From Paenochrobactrum glaciei (GTDB taxonomy: Bacteria; Pseudomonadota; Alphaproteobacteria; Rhizobiales; Rhizobiaceae), in assembly GCF_039522165.1 (NCBI RefSeq), contig NZ_BAAADE010000001.1, positions 496,001 to 560,000 on the forward strand: a DNA stretch of 64,000 nt. Direction: 5' to 3'. The translations under genes were made by a program, and so were the position numbers. Shown one piece after another: positions 59,629-64,000 of this stretch. How positions within the stretch are numbered: position 1 is the stretch's first letter; each line of letters starts with the position of its first letter. Under the pieces are notes generated by a model, which made no database searches, was not told where the DNA came from, and saw only the letters and a program-made list of their open reading frames with translations.

Positions 59629-60916
59629 ATTTACTGATCTCTGCACTTTTCAACCGGAACAAACGCCGCCATGTGCTGACGGGCGGATTAACCAGTGCAC
59701 TTAAAGCCCGCGCATAGTCCAGCACCAGCCCCGGTGTCCATGCCATGGTTTCTGCACGCTGACGCATCAAACCTGCCGCCCATAATTCGGGATAAGAAAT
59801 AGCCCCCAGCACCGACAAAAGCGGCCAGCGACGCTCACGGAACCCACCTTCAAAAGCTGCATCCAATGCATGAGCCACCGATGAAGAACAATTACGGTTG
59901 GTCAAATTATAGGTCGTATCCTGACGATAGCGCTTCCAATAACTGCGCAGTTTTTGCACATCCGCGCCCACCAGACGCACTTTGACGGTGGATTCACACC
60001 AGCCATCGGCCTCTTCACGATAAGAGGGTAAGAAACGTCCCGGCACATCATTATCGACAGTTGCACGTAAAATCCGGCCGAATTCATCCGGTGAGCGGTC
60101 GATCTCCACCGCAGGATAATGGCTGATATAAATATCCGGTTGCATTTCCAAGGCCGCATGGCCGGTAGAAATCACACCCGTTGCATCTACAGCCGCAATA
60201 TAGCGGTTGATTGCACGCTGACGCAGCGGCGTTGTCGCGTTGCCGGTTGGCGTCCAGACATGCACAATCACCTCACCGCGTTCAGTTTGCGCTGCTTCTT
60301 CTTCAAACACACCGTTAAACAGGCATTGCTCGCCTTTAAACATCGATGTAATGGACGCGCCCGGCTTCAAGCGGCGAATGCGCACCGCAATGCTGATGAC
60401 ACCAACACTGGCCATCATCATCACCGCACCAACATTACAACCGACTGTGCCTTCATACCAAGTGGGCCATGGTTGCAACACGAAGATCGCCAATATAATT
60501 TCAACAATACCGGCAATAACGCCTGCGCGCCAACGTGCATAGCGCACCACCACGGCACTGCCGATCCGCACGCCCCCATCAACCAGAAAGCAGATACCAA
60601 AAATCATCGCCAGAATAAAATTGGTGGCGTAGGACGACATTAAAATCAAAATGGCAATGATAAACAACAAGATGCCCTGAAAGAGCCGCATCTGTTTGGC
60701 CGTTCCGTGACTGCCAAAGGCCGCAATGACGCTCACCACCGCTTCCGGCAGCAAAAAATAACCAAAGGCATAAGACGGGATCAGTGTTTTACCGTCAATC
60801 GCATCAATAAAAATAAAAAGACCGATAATGAACCAAACGAGACCGATAGCAAAAAGCTTTTTCCAGTGATGCTGGATGACGTCCCGCCCGAGTAAAAGCA
60901 ACATAATTCTTATCAC
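59627..60916 (-). CDS. HdeD-like (DUF308) membrane domain fused to a papain-like C-terminal domain
   Basis: 429 residues from the GTG at 60916, which overlaps the upstream MFS stop by 4 bases and has GAGG seven bases before it; ATG 60904 is an alternative. Residues 15-185 hold six hydrophobic segments in the DUF308/HdeD pattern. The rest is soluble: ISTGHAALEMQPD (His253) and DTTYNLTNRNCSSSVAHAL (Cys343) look like the His-then-Cys order of circularly permuted papain folds (PPPDE, LRAT and NlpC/P60 relatives). A membrane-bound cysteine peptidase or amidase/acyltransferase is my inference. Cells would show it at the inner membrane. It ends with a basic tail. Confidence 0.7.
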   Translation of the reverse strand: MIRIMLLLLGRDVIQHHWKKLFAIGLVWFIIGLFIFIDAIDGKTLIPSYAFGYFLLPEAVVSVIAAFGSHGTAKQMRLFQGILLFIIAILILMSSYATNFILAMIFGICFLVDGGVRIGSAVVVRYARWRAGVIAGIVEIILAIFVLQPWPTWYEGTVGCNVGAVMMMASVGVISIAVRIRRLKPGASITSMFKGEQCLFNGVFEEEAAQTERGEVIVHVWTPTGNATTPLRQRAINRYIAAVDATGVISTGHAALEMQPDIYISHYPAVEIDRSPDEFGRILRATVDNDVPGRFLPSYREEADGWCESTVKVRLVGADVQKLRSYWKRYRQDTTYNLTNRNCSSSVAHALDAAFEGGFRERRWPLLSVLGAISYPELWAAGLMRQRAETMAWTPGLVLDYARALSALVNPPVSTWRRLFRLKSAEISK

Positions 60917-62118
60917 GACGAAGCCTCATCCATGGTCTTTTCAAAACGGCCAATAAATAAAATAAATGCAAGAAACACTGCGCAAGCGATACCGACAAAA
61001 ATCGGCAGACCATGCATTGTGATATCCATCGAAAGCCCTGCAAGCGTTGGCCCAAACAGCGCTCCTGCGCCCCAGAACAAGCCCATCGCCGCATAAATAC
61101 CCACCAGATCCGTACCACGGAACTTGCTGCCGATAATGGCCAGCATAGTGGTATAAATACCAACAAACACACCGCCCCAGATAAACAAGGCCGGATAAGC
61201 AACCCAACCCGCTTGCAAGATAAGCGGCCAGAAAAACGCCCCCGCAATCGACAGAACACTTAAAATGACCATCAGGCGGAAGCGATCCATTTTATCGCAA
61301 ATCCAACCAATCGGCAGCTGTAATAAAATAGCGCCAACCATCAAAATGGTAATCAAATGCGTGCCACCCTGCTCGCTCCAGCCAAGACGCACCGCATAAA
61401 GCGACAAGAACGACAAACCCGCCGTTTCAATACCTGCATTCAAGCCGGTTGTGCCCATCGCAATGGGTGCTGCCCGCATATAGCGCAGTAAATTCAAATT
61501 ATGCGTCTGCTGCATGGCCGGTGCCTGCACACGACGATAGCAGATAAAAATTAAGGCCAGCAGCGCAATCAGACTACCGATGAAAAACGGCAAAACGCCT
61601 TCATGGCCGGCAAAAGACAGGATCAAAGGCCCACCAGCAAAACCCAGTGACAGAAACGCCGTATAGGCTGCCATGATACGTCCGCGTGTCGCATCACTGC
61701 TTAATTCGCTTGCCCATGTTTCAGTCAATACAAACAAGATTTCAGCAGCAATACCTAGACCAAAGCGCAACGGAAACCACAGCCAGAAGCTCGGCATAGC
61801 CGGAAACAGCGCCAATAAGACAGCGGTCATAATAAGGGCGAGAATGATAAGCCTGCGTGTACCATAACGGCTTGCCCAGCGTGGCAACATCGGCGCCACA
61901 CACAAAACACCAAGCGCATGCATTGCGGCATTGATACCGATAATCGTTTCGGTCACGCCTTGCTCGGTCAAAGACAAAGCCACCAAAGGTGCGGTCAGAC
62001 TATAAGTTAAGCCAAAAACCGACGCAGTGCCAATAACAACGGCAAGCGATAGCAATAACTGACCACGAGATAATTCTAATGCAGGTCGTGACGACCCGTC
62101 AGTATTTGTATCACTCAA
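60913..62118 (-). CDS. MFS transporter (YcaD/UMF-like)
   Basis: 401 residues with 12 hydrophobic segments. MFS loop motif LPRWASRYGTRRLIIL (A-like) and the sequence LRFGLGIAAEILFVLTETWASELSSDATRGRIMAAYTAFLSLGFAGGPLIL resemble the YcaD/YfkF-type permeases. Substrate unknown. The start ATG 62118 lies in a gap with no other gene. Its stop overlaps the next gene (GTGA), so transporter and HdeD-like fusion are translated together and may act on one pathway. Confidence 0.88.
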   Translation of the reverse strand: MSDTNTDGSSRPALELSRGQLLLSLAVVIGTASVFGLTYSLTAPLVALSLTEQGVTETIIGINAAMHALGVLCVAPMLPRWASRYGTRRLIILALIMTAVLLALFPAMPSFWLWFPLRFGLGIAAEILFVLTETWASELSSDATRGRIMAAYTAFLSLGFAGGPLILSFAGHEGVLPFFIGSLIALLALIFICYRRVQAPAMQQTHNLNLLRYMRAAPIAMGTTGLNAGIETAGLSFLSLYAVRLGWSEQGGTHLITILMVGAILLQLPIGWICDKMDRFRLMVILSVLSIAGAFFWPLILQAGWVAYPALFIWGGVFVGIYTTMLAIIGSKFRGTDLVGIYAAMGLFWGAGALFGPTLAGLSMDITMHGLPIFVGIACAVFLAFILFIGRFEKTMDEASS

Positions 62119-62273
62119 TGAACCTCACTTGGCGGTTATTGTTATGATACCGCCCCCCTCAAACTATTACGAAAATAGTCACTCTTCATTCTCTATAGAA
62201 CTATATTGGGAGCTTATCACTATTAAAAATAGCATAGTCAGCAAAAATTATATTTGGTTATCAGAAACTCTTT

Positions 62274-62308
62274 CAAAAAAAATGCCGGAAGATTTTCATC
62301 TTCCGGCA
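62274..62308 (-). terminator. Terminator of the pseudoazurin gene
   Basis: TGCCGGAAGAT / ATCTTCCGGCA (62283-62293 with 62298-62308), 11-bp stem with TTTC loop; on the minus strand it is followed by eight T (62275-62282). Lies 24 bases after the stop. Confidence 0.92.
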
Positions 62309-62331
62309 CTGTTTTTACGAAACCGTAAAAA

Positions 62332-62778
62332 TTACTTGGCTGCAGCCTGTTCAAGCAATGGCAGCATGCGTTCTTTTGCCTTTGGAGGCATTTTTGCATT
62401 TGGAGCAGTTTCAAGGTTGCTCAAATCGTCGCCAACAACAACGAGAGCGACCATGCCCATTGCAAAGTGTGGCAGGCACTTAACGCCGTAAACACCTTCT
62501 TTATCGAAAGTAACTTTTACTTCCTTATTGATCTTGCCTTTGAAGGTTGCTGCGCCTTCAGGCATCATGTCCTTCATGCTTTCAGCATTGTGTGAAGGAT
62601 CGGTCGGTACGAAAGTTACGGTATCGCCAACAGCAATTTTGGTAAGCGCTGGTTCAAAAACCATATCGCCGCCTTCACCTTTGTTGAGCATTTTAACTTC
62701 AAAATCTGCAGCCAGTGCAGGTGCGGATGCTGCTGCGAAAGCAATCGCAGCTGTAGCGAACAATGTAGAAATTTTCAA
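62332..62778 (-). CDS. Pseudoazurin (type 1 copper protein)
   Basis: 148 residues with a signal peptide ending at APALAADFEV, so periplasmic. The copper ligands are all visible: His in DPSHNAES, and Cys, His and Met in YGVKCLPHFAMGM. Pseudoazurins donate electrons to copper nitrite reductase or nitrous-oxide reductase. No denitrification gene is in the window, so the partner lies elsewhere. Its own terminator follows and about 260 bases of free sequence precede it, so it is monocistronic; I found no full FNR or NnrR site in the leader. Confidence 0.93.
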   Translation of the reverse strand: MKISTLFATAAIAFAAASAPALAADFEVKMLNKGEGGDMVFEPALTKIAVGDTVTFVPTDPSHNAESMKDMMPEGAATFKGKINKEVKVTFDKEGVYGVKCLPHFAMGMVALVVVGDDLSNLETAPNAKMPPKAKERMLPLLEQAAAK

Positions 62779-63042
62779 TTTTCTGCTCCAAATTCGGAAC
62801 TAGTAAGGAACTTACTTAGCTTCATTTGACAAAAATGGTTTCAACCATGCAATCCGGGGGAGGTTCGATGCACGGCCCATCTCTTGGTCAAGTAGGTAAA
62901 TGGTTTAAGAAAGTCAATAAATTCTGCAAAAACTTTACCAATATACATAAAAATATAAGTAAAATTGATCTAAAAAAGCCCTGTTTTTCGGTAAAAAGGA
63001 CTATATTCTCATAACGAAAAAGTTACTCCTTGTAACATTGCT

Positions 63043-63966
63043 TCAAGACCGTTTCTTCACTCGACGCTCTAAAACAGATGCCAGTTGTAAAGAGCAAAGC
63101 ACAATGGCAGAGCCAATGATTATTTTGAGTTCAGGCACTTCATTAAAAAATACATAGCCGGTGATCGCCATTACTACGATGGAGAGATAGCTGATCGGTG
63201 CAAGCACACTGGCATCGGCCAGACGATAGGCGCGCAAAAAGCAATATTGCCCTGCTTGTGCCAGCAAACCAATACCGATCAGTGGTATCCAATCCATTGT
63301 TTTGACCGGTTGCCAGCTGATAATCGCCGGAATAGCGGTCAGCACCACCAGACCGACCGTATAAAACACCATCATCACTGTGGTGCTTTCTTCACGCAGC
63401 TGCCGCGTTTGGATTGTCGCTAATGAACCAAAGACCACATTAACGGCAATTGCCACCAGCCCCACACTCCAGACAAAGCCACCACTGGGATTGAGCATAA
63501 TCAGCACACCGCCAAAGGCGATACCAGCGCCTATCCACTGAATACGGCTGACCTTTTCTGACAACATCACCACCGCCATCAGCATGGTGACCAACGGCCT
63601 TGAAAAGCTTAAAGCATTGACCACCACCAGCGGCATCAGCGCATAGGCAAAAAACTGACTGGTCAGTGCGATGGCATTACAGACAATACGGGTAAGATTG
63701 CGCCAGGGATGGCGGATATGCAGCATCTGCTGCCGCTCACGCCAGATCAGCGGCAAAATGAAAATCAGCCCGATCAATGCACGGATAAAAACAAGCTGAA
63801 AAGCCGGATAAGATACACCTTGCGCCTTCACCAGTGCCGACATGGCACCGGCAACCAGCAGCATGTCCGCCAAAGACCATATAATGGCCTCTCCGGTCGA
63901 ACCTCTGCCGGTTGCTGCGTTTTTTACACGCGACCTATCTGGTGCTGTCTCATGCCGGTTGAACAA
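63043..63966 (-). CDS. EamA/DMT family transporter, start near or beyond window edge
   Basis: 307 residues from TTG 63966, with ten hydrophobic segments in two EamA repeats (ADMLLVAGAMSALVKAQG, AFQLVFIRALIGLIFILPLIW, FSRPLVTMLMAVVMLSEKVSRIQWIG, then VLAPISYLSIVVMAITGYVFFNEVP). The family exports amino acids or metabolites. The frame remains open to the window end, so the true start may be TTG 63966, GTG 63927 (AGGT before it) or further right. No partner gene is seen. Substrate unknown. Confidence 0.82.
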   Translation of the reverse strand: MFNRHETAPDRSRVKNAATGRGSTGEAIIWSLADMLLVAGAMSALVKAQGVSYPAFQLVFIRALIGLIFILPLIWRERQQMLHIRHPWRNLTRIVCNAIALTSQFFAYALMPLVVVNALSFSRPLVTMLMAVVMLSEKVSRIQWIGAGIAFGGVLIMLNPSGGFVWSVGLVAIAVNVVFGSLATIQTRQLREESTTVMMVFYTVGLVVLTAIPAIISWQPVKTMDWIPLIGIGLLAQAGQYCFLRAYRLADASVLAPISYLSIVVMAITGYVFFNEVPELKIIIGSAIVLCSLQLASVLERRVKKRS

Positions 63967-64000
63967 GATTGGCCACCAATCGGAAAGCGCCCGGCACCAG

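Noticed and set aside
62129..62491. 120-aa plus-strand ORF over the pseudoazurin 3' end
   Set aside because: Antisense to a clear gene and through its terminator.
62827..62845. TTGA-N11-TCAA sequence in the pseudoazurin leader, as a possible FNR/NnrR box
   Set aside because: The spacing does not fit FNR/FixK (TTGAT-N4-ATCAA) or NnrR; a half site at 62945 is not enough.
62860..62885. GGTTCGATGC sequence resembling a tRNA T-loop
   Set aside because: No acceptor stem, anticodon arm or D-arm around it; no tRNA found elsewhere in the window.

Overview
The window reads as chromosomal DNA of an alphaproteobacterium of the order Hyphomicrobiales, most likely family Brucellaceae, at moderate GC (lower than typical Brucella by eye; not computed). 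The pointers are a Brucella-type RibH2 lumazine synthase behind an FMN riboswitch, a GluP-type glucose/galactose permease, the cluster pmbA-cysQ-DUF4170-DUF374-waaA-lpxK, a short HisG with HisZ next to HisS, a plant-type glutamate-cysteine ligase, a CIRCE-controlled groESL operon and CtrA-type TTAA-N7-TTAA boxes. A lower-GC genus such as Pseudochrobactrum or Paenochrobactrum would fit, but the sequence alone does not decide the genus. I saw no rRNA, tRNA, CRISPR array, insertion sequence or prophage. Nearly all of it is core, densely packed chromosome.

Layout. 0-3.3 kb: the end of manC (GDP-mannose synthesis) and two Gfo/Idh/MocA oxidoreductases. 3.4-7.4 kb: a Ppx/GppA phosphatase with a long basic tail, rlmE, and a drug-efflux type MFS transporter. 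7.4-9.1 kb: a region with two tiny unannotated ORFs closed by a terminator, then a short tandem repeat, the FMN riboswitch and ribH. 9.1-12.5 kb: fdhD, a DUF442 protein, mutL and DUF2093. 12.5-18.3 kb: a minus-strand envelope cluster for lipid A/Kdo assembly. 18.4-24 kb: a Kef-type antiporter, a patatin lipase and an active/inactive M16 peptidase pair. 24.1-31.2 kb: rsmD, an rluB-type pseudouridine synthase with large disordered tails, tadA, a lipoprotein and ileS. 31.4-34.3 kb: an outer-membrane MipA-like protein, ribF and a HAD phosphatase. 34.7-36.9 kb: groESL. 37.2-42.5 kb: an HxlR regulator divergent from an FMN reductase, a small conserved protein, fumC, doxX, a pair of strong palindromes and gluP. 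42.5-46.7 kb: hisS-hisZ-hisG and tag. 46.8-53.2 kb: a small secreted peptide, the glcDEF glycolate oxidase operon, LysR and GntR regulators, and a second small peptide. 53.6-64 kb: rsmE, gshA, LysR, xseA, a CtrA-boxed L,D-transpeptidase, an HdeD-like/papain-like fusion in an operon with an MFS transporter, pseudoazurin and an EamA transporter running to the right edge.

Connections. Flavin metabolism recurs (FMN riboswitch-ribH, ribF, FMN reductase). Translation and RNA modification recur (rlmE, rsmD, rluB, tadA, ileS, hisS, rsmE). Envelope construction recurs (manC, lpxK, waaA, DUF374, MipA, L,D-transpeptidase). The least explained pieces are the small ORFs at 7747-7976, 46833-46973 and 53072-53212, the membrane/papain-like fusion at 59627-60916, and the twin palindromes at 40866-40968.
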